Origin: Symsagittifera roscoffensis
Taxonomy: Eukaryota; Xenacoelomorpha; Acoela; Convolutidae
Assembly: GCF_963678635.1 (NCBI RefSeq)
Contig: NC_087071.1
Location: forward strand, 9,907,842-9,967,841
Direction of reading: 5' to 3'
DNA: 60,000 nt
Notes under the pieces: model-generated
Seen by the model: the letters and a program-made list of their open reading frames with translations, nothing else
Told to the model about the DNA's origin: nothing
The model's database searches: none
In this document: piece by piece, positions 31,006 to 42,500 of the stretch
How the letters are laid out: the number at the start of each line of letters is the position of its first letter
How positions within the stretch are numbered: the stretch's first letter is position 1
Translations under genes and position numbers: made by a program

Positions 31006-33162
31006 TCAGCCAATCATTTTCATTGCGTCCTCCCGACACGTCAGGGTATTCATGTTCAACTTTGTGGACATGTCCGTCTTGTACTGTCCCCAATGACTAG
31101 GGTCTGATCGGTTCCAGAGCAGCACACTGCCTGGTTCAACTCCCTCCGCTGGCACGGCGCTCGTAGACGGTCCTGCTGCTGAAGCAAGGTTTGCCGTGGC
31201 GGGCGGATCGTTCCTCCTAGACACGGTCTGGGAGTTATTCCTGTTCTGATCCACTGATCTCCCGAGTCGGCTTTCAAGCGGTTGTGTTCTGGGAGGAGGA
31301 GCAGTCCCTAGCCTCTCTCTTACGTTTGAGCTCGGAGCGATGGGTGTAGCTGCAGCCGTCTCCATCGCCAAGGGCCCTAGGCGGTTGACGAGGGATTCGG
31401 GCACGCTTGCCCTTATTCTACTTCCTCCGGTCGAGCTGGTCCGAGCCAGAGAACTGGTCGCCCTCGACTCCTGCTCCCCTTCCCTCAACTGCGTCTGAAA
31501 TACATCATTGACCCAGTGTCTCCCTCGTTGGGTGTTGAAATGTATTCCATCTCTGGTAAGTGCGATGTTATCAATCATGCGCAGCATGTTCTCGAGATCC
31601 AGAAGTCGCAGCTCGCAAGGGTTGTTTCTCACCAGATTACGGATCATTTCATTCCACCGTGTCACGTTGCCATTCATGAATTCTGCCACTGTGGTGCCCA
31701 CCAGCGGGTTTTGTGGTATCGTGCACAGCACCACAAGCCTGGGGCTGTACTTCTCCTTTAGTTCATTCAGGAGGCATACCAACATAGGCTCCCACTTGCT
31801 CTCCGGAGTCACTGGGGCTCTCGAGACGTCGTTGGTTCCCAGCATTATTACCAGTGTATCCAGGTGATCTTCGCTCTGGAATTCCATCATCTTGATGACC
31901 TGAGCCACTGAGGCTCCTCCAAAGGACAGAGTGGTAGTCTGACCATAGACGAAGATCTCATTCAGATCCCTCACCAAACTGTCTCCGATGATCAAGTGGC
32001 GACTCCCTGGGGGAATTACCTGGTCGCTCGTAGCGGGGTTCCAGCTCATGTCATTCAGACAGGCTCGAGGATGCTCCGCAGCCACTTGCGTGAACTGGTG
32101 ACGTGCCATCAGATTCTTCCTAATGTCTACCACGCGGGACTTTTGAAAGGTTCCACCATGCGCAGTCCCCGAGGACACTACCGTGCGGGGTGCTCGCTCC
32201 GAGCTATTGGATGAATGATCACGACGTTGGGAAGGAACGATCCTACCCAGTGTCCGCCCAGTGGTTCTGTTGATCTCATCCATTGTTGCTCTGGCCACTT
32301 GATTGAATGATTCTTGGAACTGAGGAGCGAGATAGGTGTCAGAAGGGTCCGGTATCGTGTTCCTCTGACTGGAAGCAGACTGTTGTGTCTGCTGAGGAGC
32401 CTCGGGCCCTCTCGATGCACACAGCTCCTGTACTCTTGTCTTGGGGCGTGTGTCGCTGGATCCCTCTGAGGATTTCATTGTCGCCAGAACTTCCTGTGAC
32501 ACTTGGCTCACCTTTGCCATATACAGCTCCTTCAGGTGCTTTATTTCATCCTCCTTGTAGGCCACCTGCAGATCTTCATATTTCTTCTTCCATTCGTCTC
32601 TTTCTCGAGCTATCGCCCTATACTCCTGGAGTTTGGCACACAGCTCGCTCTGATCTCTCTCCTTCTTCTCTAGCGTCTCGATCGTCTCCGACGTCTGGAT
32701 CTCTATTTCACTCACCCTCAGTCTCTTCGGAGGAGGAGCAGCTGTTGGAGAGTCGACTGAATGTGACGGGCCTGGCCCATCACGTTGTCTCTTCGCTCCG
32801 ATGAGTGGCTGCGCAGGTTGGACGGGTAAGGGCATCTCACCTAGCCGGTGGTCCCTCTGCTCACCTAGTCCTGGCTCACGAGCCAGGTCGTGGCCAGACA
32901 TTTCTCCACGCCGCCATCTCATCAGTCGGTTTCGACCTCTCTCGGCGGTCCCGGACTCACCGAAGGCCAACATCAACACGACTTCTGTAGGGCGATTCCC
33001 TCGACCCTCTCGTCCTAATGCATTGAGGAGCGCGACCACAAACATCGCCAACCCCGGGTCTTCTCGTGTAAAATCACAATCGATCAGCCGCTGATAGATC
33101 TCGTCTAGAGTCGCTCCTAGACTCGCTGAGAGGAATTCCATAAGTTCGTTCGTGTCACCCAT
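31006..33162 (-). CDS. ORF3 of the giant element: SGNH/GDSL hydrolase-domain protein (718 aa)
   Basis: ATG at 33162 sits in a good context (GATAAGAAATGGG). Residues 1-110: acidic then basic helical region. Residues 175-250: coiled coil (ETLEKKERDQSELCAKLQEY, ERDEWKKKYEDLQVAYKEDE). Residues about 385-555: SGNH hydrolase fold with HLIIGDSLVRDL (block I, nucleophile Ser), LSFGGASVAQVI (block II Gly), VIMLGTNDVS (block III Asn), and RDGIHFNTQRGRHW (block V, Asp-x-x-His). All four catalytic positions are present. The C-terminal 160 residues are Ser/Thr/Pro/Arg-rich. SGNH proteins hydrolyse esters or act on sugars and lipids; the substrate here is unknown. It follows ORF2 by 430 bases and ends at a TGA beyond which the same frame stays open. 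Confidence 0.85.
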   Translation of the reverse strand: MGDTNELMEFLSASLGATLDEIYQRLIDCDFTREDPGLAMFVVALLNALGREGRGNRPTEVVLMLAFGESGTAERGRNRLMRWRRGEMSGHDLAREPGLGEQRDHRLGEMPLPVQPAQPLIGAKRQRDGPGPSHSVDSPTAAPPPKRLRVSEIEIQTSETIETLEKKERDQSELCAKLQEYRAIARERDEWKKKYEDLQVAYKEDEIKHLKELYMAKVSQVSQEVLATMKSSEGSSDTRPKTRVQELCASRGPEAPQQTQQSASSQRNTIPDPSDTYLAPQFQESFNQVARATMDEINRTTGRTLGRIVPSQRRDHSSNSSERAPRTVVSSGTAHGGTFQKSRVVDIRKNLMARHQFTQVAAEHPRACLNDMSWNPATSDQVIPPGSRHLIIGDSLVRDLNEIFVYGQTTTLSFGGASVAQVIKMMEFQSEDHLDTLVIMLGTNDVSRAPVTPESKWEPMLVCLLNELKEKYSPRLVVLCTIPQNPLVGTTVAEFMNGNVTRWNEMIRNLVRNNPCELRLLDLENMLRMIDNIALTRDGIHFNTQRGRHWVNDVFQTQLREGEQESRATSSLARTSSTGGSRIRASVPESLVNRLGPLAMETAAATPIAPSSNVRERLGTAPPPRTQPLESRLGRSVDQNRNNSQTVSRRNDPPATANLASAAGPSTSAVPAEGVEPGSVLLWNRSDPSHWGQYKTDMSTKLNMNTLTCREDAMKMIG

Positions 33163-33591
33163 TTCTTATCGTGTTGATTCTTGCTGTCGTGTAGTTTCTT
33201 CCTGGTTCGTTCGATTCAATCAATTCAATAAACAATTTCCGATCAATCAAGATCTAAAAAACAAGTCGCGACTTAAAACCATCATTTTTGGATTAAACAT
33301 CATTCAACTCTTTAAAACTCTTCATTGAAATTCTCTTCTCAATCCTGATTTAAAAATTTAGCACCAAGGTGGATCGTCCACCTGTATCTGTGTCAGGGTA
33401 GCACAAATGAGCGCTGTCACCTTGATGACCTGGAGTATTCTAGGTCCTTTATGACACAAAACATAAAACATATCATAACAAACACATAAACATCACACAT
33501 CTATCTTATCACATAAAAACCTAATCCCTTAATATTGTACCTAAAAACCTAATCCTAATCTAAAACTTGACACTAATTCTTATCAAGTAAC
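33163..33591 (-). other. ORF2-ORF3 spacer of the giant element
   Basis: About 430 AT-rich bases with no ORF. In the minus sense it holds TTTTTAAATCAG|GATTG (AG at 33346-33345), a plausible 3' splice site 180 bases before the ORF3 ATG, which could serve a spliced subgenomic mRNA. A CCTAATC-type short repeat lies near 33521-33562. Confidence 0.4.
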
Positions 33592-36500
33592 TTAATAAAA
33601 ACCACTTATGGCCAAACGCAATTCCTCGCATATGCTCAGATAGTATTTTTTATGTAAGTAAACCTCTATGTCAGTTTCTGAAAATATCACATGTACAAGT
33701 GCGTACAACTCTCTCGGATGTAGCTTTCCCCTATTAGGATCATATACTGGTAACGAGAGAGAGGTCACTCCTCGCTCAACCAAAAAATCCCTAAGTCGAG
33801 TCAAGGCCAATACCAAGCTCTTTGGATCTACGTGTTGCCTATCAGTGGCCTTGGTAACCAGGAAACACAAATATTTCCCTGGTATCTGTGATGCAACAGG
33901 GGGCAGCGCTATCATCCCTCCCACACCAGGCCTCTGTTTCCATAAAAACTCGATGTTCTTATATTCTCTTTTGAAATCAGCCGCTAGTGCTGTTTTGAAG
34001 CTTACGTCCGCGGTTATCGCTATAGCGCACGTGCGTTCCGTGAGTATAAAATCGCTGTCCTTTATGACAATATTGTTTGAATAATGGTTCGGTAGGTCAA
34101 AATACGATTCAAAAATTCGTCCAAAAGGTGGTTTTTTAGCATTCTCGCCCTCTGTCTCTAGTTCTCGGGTTTCTCTTGCCGATTTCAACTTTTTTATTAT
34201 CAGATTTTTGGCGTGGGTGAGTCCTACCCCCACTCCCCGGACAAAAATATCCATCGACGTCTCCGTCGATCGCCCAAAGTCTAGGAGATCGAGGTTGGAT
34301 TGTGGAACACGTAGAGGACCATCTGGGGCGACCCAGTTGGACTCGGTATTGTCACGACTGATGTATTTGATGCCGTCTTTATCGACGTCCTGAATCGTCA
34401 GGATCGGCTCTTTTGGATCTGTCGGCAGATCATGGAGCCATTCGAGCACGCGCAAGTTTGTTAGTTCTTGCTCATGAGTCTGTTCCGCTTCTGGTTCGAA
34501 CTTCACTTCTGGTTCTGATCGATCGTCGATCCAATCCTGATCCATATCATTCACCAAGTCGATTTCTTCTAGCACCGCCACCTCGTCCAGTCCTACCAGC
34601 GAGTCCATCATATCACTTACAAATACCCTGTCTACGACGAAATCCTCGCCGTACGGATTGTATTTCTTTTTATTTTTTCCTCTCTTGCTCTGGCGCGTTT
34701 CCATGGTGAGAGGAAAATCAGGCTGTATTCCTTTGTCAATTTCAATTTTTTCCGGGCAATCCCAGTCTTCCTCGGCATATGGTAGAGTTTCGTCGTCCAC
34801 CTCTACTCGCTCGGTCAACTCCAGATCCAGTGGTAGGTCGCAATCGTCCACCACCTCATTCCCGTCGTTTTTGTCGCGAGTACCCCTTTCATTCACTTCA
34901 CAAGCAGGATCCACTATCAAATAGTCTTCCTCTTGCATGTCCGATGGGATGCACCAGCCCTCTGACGAGGCATTGGGTGGTTTGATATTTTCGTAATGAG
35001 CTGCTCTTTCAGTGCTCAGTCGATAAAAGCGACCTCCTTGGTGCACCTCTGTTATCTGAAATGGACCACGCCATTTCCTTAATAATTTCTTGGTTCCTTT
35101 TGGTGGAACCACTTCCTGGAACACCCAGACGTAGTCGCCAACTGAGTAGGCTTTCGCATCGGCTGTCCTTTTGTCAAACCTCCTTTTTTGTCTAATTTGC
35201 GCCTGTTGCGTGTTCCTCCTGCATAGGTCATTGAGGTCCTGCTGTCTTCTAATAACATCCCGCACGTACGTTTGCGGTGCTGTCCTCTTCCCCTCATATT
35301 CAGGGTAGAAAAACGTCAACGGGAGCGTTTTTTCGTGACCCGTTACCATCATGTGCGGACTTATTCCCGTGGTGGAATGCTCCGTGCTGTTGTAAGCACC
35401 CATCACTTGCGGCAAGTGCTTGTCCCAGTCATCCAAGTAGCGCGAGCAATAGACTCTCAGCATGGAAACCAGTGTGCGAATTTGCCTCTCGACTAGGCCA
35501 TTCGTTTGCGGGTGATAAGTGGTCGAGTGGGCCTGCGCTACCTGCGACCTTTTCATTAACTCCTTCGTAAGATCACCCACGAATGCTTTGCCATTGTCCA
35601 ATTGGAACGTGATGGGGCAGCCATGCCTCGCTATCCACACATTTATCAAATGATCGCATGTTTCTTCCGCCGATGCTGTCATGCAGGGTGCTGCCTCCGC
35701 GTACTTCGTAAAATGGTCGATCATTACCAACACCTGATTATAGCCCGTTGCTGTCATGCAGATTTTCTGATGATCAATTTGCACCACTTCGTTGAATCCC
35801 GACGACTCTATCGACTGTAGGGGGAACCTTAGTTTCCTGGGATCCTTCGCCTGCTGACATGACAGGCATGCGGCAATCCACTTCTCACAAGCCTTCTTCA
35901 ATCCCGGCCATTCGAATCGTTTCTGTATCCTGTTGTACACTTTGTCCACGCCTTGATGGCCCATCTGATCATGTGAGCGAAAGAGCAATTCGGTCTGGTA
36001 CAACTGTGGTAACACTATTGAATTGTATTTATAAAGGACCTTGTCCTCCTCTTTACGTTTACGGGCTACGATTCCGTCTTTGTTCAGGTACAACAAGTCG
36101 TTTCTCTTCAGGTAGAATTGCTTCAAGATCTTGTAGCTGTCTTCTTCCAAGTCTCCCTTGTCAGGTGCTCCATTCTCGATCCATCTCTTCAGACTGCTCG
36201 TCATTCTATCATTTCGTTGAGCCCTTAGGAGATCCGACAGCCTGTACCTGGATTTCAAATACGTCTTTACCACGTTCATTTGCCCACTCATTATCTCCGG
36301 AGCATGAGCATCGTCCATCAACTTGACACACCATATCTTTTTCAAAAACTTTGCTTCCTGCACAGATGGTTCCAGATTGGTACGGACGACCGTACTATGT
36401 GGCAGCAATCTGGTTGGGCGTTTCGAAACTGTTATCAGCTCGAGCTCGTCTGCGGCATTATCTACCACAGTGCCCTCTTCATCTGAGGTGTATCTGTCCC

Positions 36501-39500
36501 TGTCTGGATCCTGATGCGTTTCTCGGTCCAGCCCGCGCTGCTTCCAGTCTACCAATAAGGAGTGGATTGCGATCTCTGACATATCGGAATTGGAAGTTGT
36601 TTCAGATGTGTTGTCCCAGGACTGGGGCCTCGAGTCAACACCTGAGTTGACTGATTCCCCAACATCATATTCCAAGTTGTCTGAGATGTTTCTCGACTCC
36701 CCGGACAAAACTCTGTCCATTGGTCGCTTTGAACCCGACTCCCCGGACAAAATTCTGCCCCTAGATGGTCTCGTCAACCTCTCCCTGAACAAGTCGTCCT
36801 GCACGGGCTCAAAGGTGTCTGACTCCTCAGACAAGTCGTCCGTTACTGGCTCGAAGGTATCAGACTCCTCGGACATTGTCTCGTCCCCGGACGAACAATC
36901 TGGGCTCGGCTCGTATTCTTCTTTTGCATCCGTGAAATGCACTGTCCTCGCGAAGCTAGATTTCGGCTTGATCCTGACTCCCTCAGTGGCTTGGGTCTGA
37001 TTCAGTGTCCCATATTCAGTGAACGAAGTTCTCAACAAGACCTCCTTTGGCATCGAGGTCACCAGTTGGTTGACTATCGACCTGCAATCCCGTTCAACGC
37101 CTCGGCTGCGAATGGACACTGGCCTCTTCTCTGTTCTCTCGGTGACAGTCAACCGCTGCATGGTCTCCATCCACTCACGATCATGCCTATCCACTTCCCT
37201 GTCCAACAAGTCACGGAGCTTTCCCATGACGTCCGGCGCCACGTTCACCGTCCTGTTCAATAGAGCCATGCTGTTTATACCCAGCCTGGTAAATTCTTGC
37301 TGTATTAAATTGGATCGGACTAGCAGATCCAACGGAACGGGCTCGCCTCTGGCTAAAAGCTTTATCTCCGCGGCCGTTTCCACTGGAAGGTCAGGGTGCC
37401 CGGGTATAGGATGCCCTGACTTGTCTAACCACCTAGTAAGTGGTAGTTTGTCGTAGGTTTCCTTGTCCAGAAATGAAAACCCGTCTTTGATTTCTGATTG
37501 GTTAGCCTGCTTCTCCTCGAGGCGCTCATAAAATTCTGTCTTTTTACTGAGGCTATCTGCGTTCTGGTGCTTGTTACGGGTACGGTGCTCTATGATCATG
37601 TGGTATCCATCCAGGCGCACGATCCAACGACCAATATAACTTTGATCCATCGAATAGGTTTTTAGCCAGGCAAGGGCACGATTATCCACACGTAACTTGA
37701 AGGGAGCACTCCCCAAGTAGGCCCTGTATTTTTCCACGAAAGTGATCACCGCAAACATCTCCGCTTTTGGTGCGCCGTACTTCATCTCAGTATCACTCAG
37801 GACTTTACTCCCGTAAGCTATCGGACAAAAAACCGTTCTCCCGTTCCACTCCTGCTCCTGGTGAAGTATGCCCGATATCGCAACCACTGATGCATCCGTG
37901 TCCAGCACGAACATCCCCTTCTCTGTTGGCATGCCGAGGACCGGTGACTCGCAAAGTTCACGTTTGATGTTCTCAAATGAAACTTGTGCCTCATCAGTCC
38001 AAGTGAACTTTTTGCCCTTGTTTCTCATCAACCGCTGCATGGGGTATATTTTGTCAGCATACCCCTTGATGAACTCTCGATAATAATTAGCGAGTCCCAA
38101 AAAACTCATCAGCTGTGTATCTGTTTTAGGCGCCTTCCAGGTCAGCACCGCTTCAACCGCTTCAGGATCTGGTCTCACTCCATGTTTGTCCACCAGGCGG
38201 CCCAGATACTTTATGGAATCCCTGAGGATTTCACACTTAGAGGGTTTACATTTCAGACCCGCCTGCTTCATGCAAGAAAACACCTCCTCCAACCTCTCTA
38301 TGTGGTCTTCTAATGTTGGTGTTGCAATCACGACATCATCGACATAACACATGATGAGATTCCCGTATTTCTTAGTGACGCTCGTGAGTGCCTGGGCCAT
38401 CAGTCGCTGGAATGTGGCCGTCGCGTTGCGCAATCCGAACGGCATCCTCTTCCACTGGAACAATCCCAGCTCGCACGCGAAGCCTGTTTTCTCTCGATCT
38501 TGCTTTCTGAGTGGCATTTGCCAGAACGCAGAGCCCAAATCCAACGTCGTGAAGAACTTCGCTTCTCCCAGCTTGGATAGGCTCTCATCGATGCGGGGAA
38601 TCGGGTATGCGTCCTTTATAGTCACTGCGTTCAGATAACGGAAATCACAACAAAATCTGAGTTGTACCCCTTTCTTTTTCGCCATGACCACGCCACAAGC
38701 CCACGGGGACTTCGACGGCTCGATCATGTCGTACTCCATTAACATCTCGATTTCCTTCCTACACGCTTCTGACTTGTGAGGGGTCATTCTTCTCGCCCCT
38801 TCCCGATGAGGTACCGAGCCCTCTTCTATCTCAAACTCGTGTTCTACAAAATTACAGCAACCTATGTCGGCCTTATGTTTCGAAAAAACGTCTGCGTTCC
38901 GACTTAGCACCGCTCTGAGCGAATCTAGTTCCTTGTCTGATATTTTACCCTTCAAATGTTCTATCTCAGGTAGGACTGGTTTATTCGCTGCTGACTCTGT
39001 TTCTGTCGGCCTCTCAGGAAAGTTGGAACAACTAGACAGCCCATCATCTGTTTCCGACTTCATTGAAAACAATTTCCTAGAAGATTTCAATTCATTGACT
39101 CTCCTTATTAAATATTCTTGGTTCGCGTGCAACGGACACTTAATTACTTTAAACTTTTTCAAGTTCTCCACACTCTGAAAGTCTGTGTTCAGAGGCAAAG
39201 CATAGCCAAGTTTCTTTCCCCTCTGTATTGTCACTGTTGTTGCTTCTGTGTTCAATAACACACTCACACACAGTCCGCTCTGAGTGAGTGAGAAGCTTCT
39301 TCCTAAAATAGCTGAGCTTTTACTGTTTGGATTTAGTACCAGACACACCTGTCTGTCATTGCTGAGCTCATTCAAGTTCCTCATCCTAAACGTCGCTACT
39401 ACGGCTTGGTTTGGTTTTAATCTAACTTTTCGATCCAGAAAAATCGGCACCTTGGCCTGGTTAATTAAAATCTTATTAAGGGGTCTCTTTTCATACTTTC

Positions 39501-42500
39501 TCTCAGGATCCTTGATCCTAATCAACCCGTCATTGAGATCGATCGTGACATCAAAAATGCGCACGAAATCCCTTCTTAAGATGAACTGGTCTGATTCGTC
39601 AAAATTCTCCACTACTAGGAAGCTCATCCAAAGATGTCTTCCTCCGAGCTGCAGTGAAATGATCGGGTCTCTTCCAGTCACATAGATCGCTCCCTGATTG
39701 GCAGCTGCCAACCTGATGTTTGTCGGTATGAGATCCGACCTTTCGAAACCCATGTCGGTCCAAGTTTTGACTGGCATGACACTAACCACTGCTCCCGTGT
39801 CTAGCAGTCCCTTTACTGAAAGTTGTCTGCCTTGCACGTTCAGCACGTGTGCGGCCAGATCGGCCTCGCAACCTATGTGCACCGCATCTTGTTCGAGCAT
39901 CGCGTTGTGTCCGATTCGTCTAACCATCAGCTCCTCTTGACCAATGTATATCCGGCCAATCTGATCGTTCGCATTAGTTATGTGAGCTTTTGTGTAGATA
40001 TTGATGCCATCCACATTCATTAGAATCGGGTCAGGGCCATGGACATCGATATAATGTCCATCCACTTTCATCAGCCTCGGACCTCCTGTTGTGAGCAGCG
40101 CTCGCACTGCCCTGGAGTCCAATTTGGGATCTTTCTCCTTCAGGTAGTCGGCATAGATGTCCAGGTGGACTAGTGTAATCTCGGATGGTTCACTCAAGTT
40201 CTTGACCACCTGGTGCCCTGCGACTGAGATAATGGACATTATTTTCGTCCCCTCCTTCGTCATGCCGAAAATTCTCCCAGATATAACGTTCAGTTTTAGT
40301 CCCTGTTTCCTGGGTTCCTCTTTGTCTTCTACTTTCGTCGTTTTACCCAGAATATTAAAACTTTCCCGAAGATCTGTGCTCTCCAGCTCCGACCTTACCC
40401 ATTGCTCCACTTCTTTTGTGGCTAGGTCCTGTTTGACATTCTGCAGCGCTCTCCTTGCCGCCAGTCCGTAATCCACCTTGAGTGGGCTAGACGACTCTGC
40501 CTCCAGGTTCGAGGCTACCGCCACCAGTGTCTTTACCTTCTTGGTCGTGAAGGTGCTCGGTATCGTCTCCTTCCTCCGAGACTCGGCTTCGTTCATCAGG
40601 CGTGCTAGACTGGCCTTGACACCCGAAAGCGCCTCTTCGTGGCGGGGATGTTTCGCATCCGCCACTGCATCCCAAAATTGAGTACAATCCGACTTGAAGT
40701 GTCCCTCCAAATTACAGAAGAAACACCTCGGACCATATTTCATGATGAGCCCTCTGACGTACTCTTCGTAATCCTCGTCGGTGGCGTCGGCATCCTCGAG
40801 AAAGTAGCCTATCACCTTCATGTTCTGTTTGTATGCAGAACACGCGGAGACGTGATGGTCCATCGAACCACAATTCGCACACGATCTCCTCTTATCCATG
40901 TCATCGCGAGGTTTGTACCAACTGGAGTTCGCACCAGTGTTTGTCCCGCTATAGTTACCATAATTGCTGTAACGGTTTTGCGCCCTCGGTTTTATGAGTA
41001 AATACTCGCGTGACTTCATACGCAAATCATCGGGCGTGGGTACCTGGTCAAGTGACAGGGTGAAGTGTGTGGTCAACATCGTCTTCAACTCCTCACTCTT
41101 TACTCGGTCCATGAACTTCGAAGCAATCGCCAAGTTCCGCTCGGATATTCTCTCATCGGGATTGCTTCTCCTCCTAAGCAATTCAAGGTCGTCCAAAAAT
41201 TTATCTATGGATTCGTCATCTCTTTGACGCCTCTTTTCGAACTTCACCATAGCCTGGTGCCCTTGTACTTCAGAGCCGAAACAATTCAGCAGGATGTCGA
41301 ATATCTTGCGAGCGCTGTCTCTCTCATTGGCTCTTTTCGCCATTACGCAATTTAGTGCCGTACCCTCCAGGTTGCTCGTTAGCGCGCTGCACTCTTGTTT
41401 CTTGGAGAGACTCTCTTCCTCAAAGTGTAACATCATCACCTCTATCCAAGTATCAATGCAGCCGTCGGACTCGTCTTTGTATGACTTCGGCTTTTTCAGT
41501 GTCCTTCTTGAGCTTTCTCCTCTCTCGGTTGACTTCGAGAGTTTGGTGATGAATGTTTCTAGAGATCTGTTCAGAGGCTCAAACATCGAAGCATACATCG
41601 TCGTGTCCTGTGAGACTGTAGTCAGATCTGGCACTGAACTGACTTGTGGCACAGTTGGCAACCTCTTCTCCGGGGTAGCATCTGCCGCTGGCGGGACTGG
41701 ATTCGTCCAGCCAGGCCTCGACGGGGCTGCCCTTGGCCGCTCCTTGTTCCTAGGTTCGTAGTTCGTTCTCGAGCTTTGCTGGGCTCTGGCATTGCTGCCC
41801 GTACCATCTCCGTCATTCGCATGGCGTGAGCGCTCCATTTGGTTGGAACGCTGCCAATTGCTCCCATTCAGGATCGCGTCAAGCTTCCGCATCATTAAGT
41901 CAGACTTGGCATCTAACCTTTTCTCCAGGCTAGTCATCGTGTGGGCGTAGGTACTATCATGATCGTTCAACAATCGCTCGATCTCTCTTGTCATCCTAGC
42001 CTCTCTTTCCTGTGACTCCTTGTTTGCCTGTGCCAGGCTCTCCGACAGGCATTGATCGGTGTTGCGAATCAGTTGAGCCTGATCAACCCTCGCCTGCGAC
42101 TTCGCGTGCGTTAGTTCATCTCTCAGATTCTCTCGACCCTGGTGAGCTCTCTCGTCAACCTGATCTATTCTCTTAGTCATGTCCCGTCTCAGTTCATCCA
42201 GACTATTCATTACGCCAGCGAACATGTCACTTATGTCGCCAGTGGCCCCAAATGACGGGGTTAGTCCCAAAGAAGATGAGGTCAACTGCGGCTGCAGACT
42301 TCTGCTTGATGACGCACCGCCTTTTTGCTTGCTCATCGACGTCATCAATCTGTCGAACGTTGATGACGCTCCCATTGTTATCCCATCTGATATGGGCCTG
42401 GTCGGCGAGGCGGACGACGCCTTCCTGCTCATGTCGTTCCTTGGGCACGGTGTGAAGTTCACATCCGGAAGGGTTATCTCCGGGTAGTCATAACTGGAAG

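Noticed and set aside
31508-31867. Plus-strand ORFs of up to 165 codons across the giant element (also 32307-32804, 41294-41761, 28860-29306)
   Set aside because: All lie antisense to well-supported minus-strand coding sequence, whose low stop density in GC-richer DNA creates such shadows.
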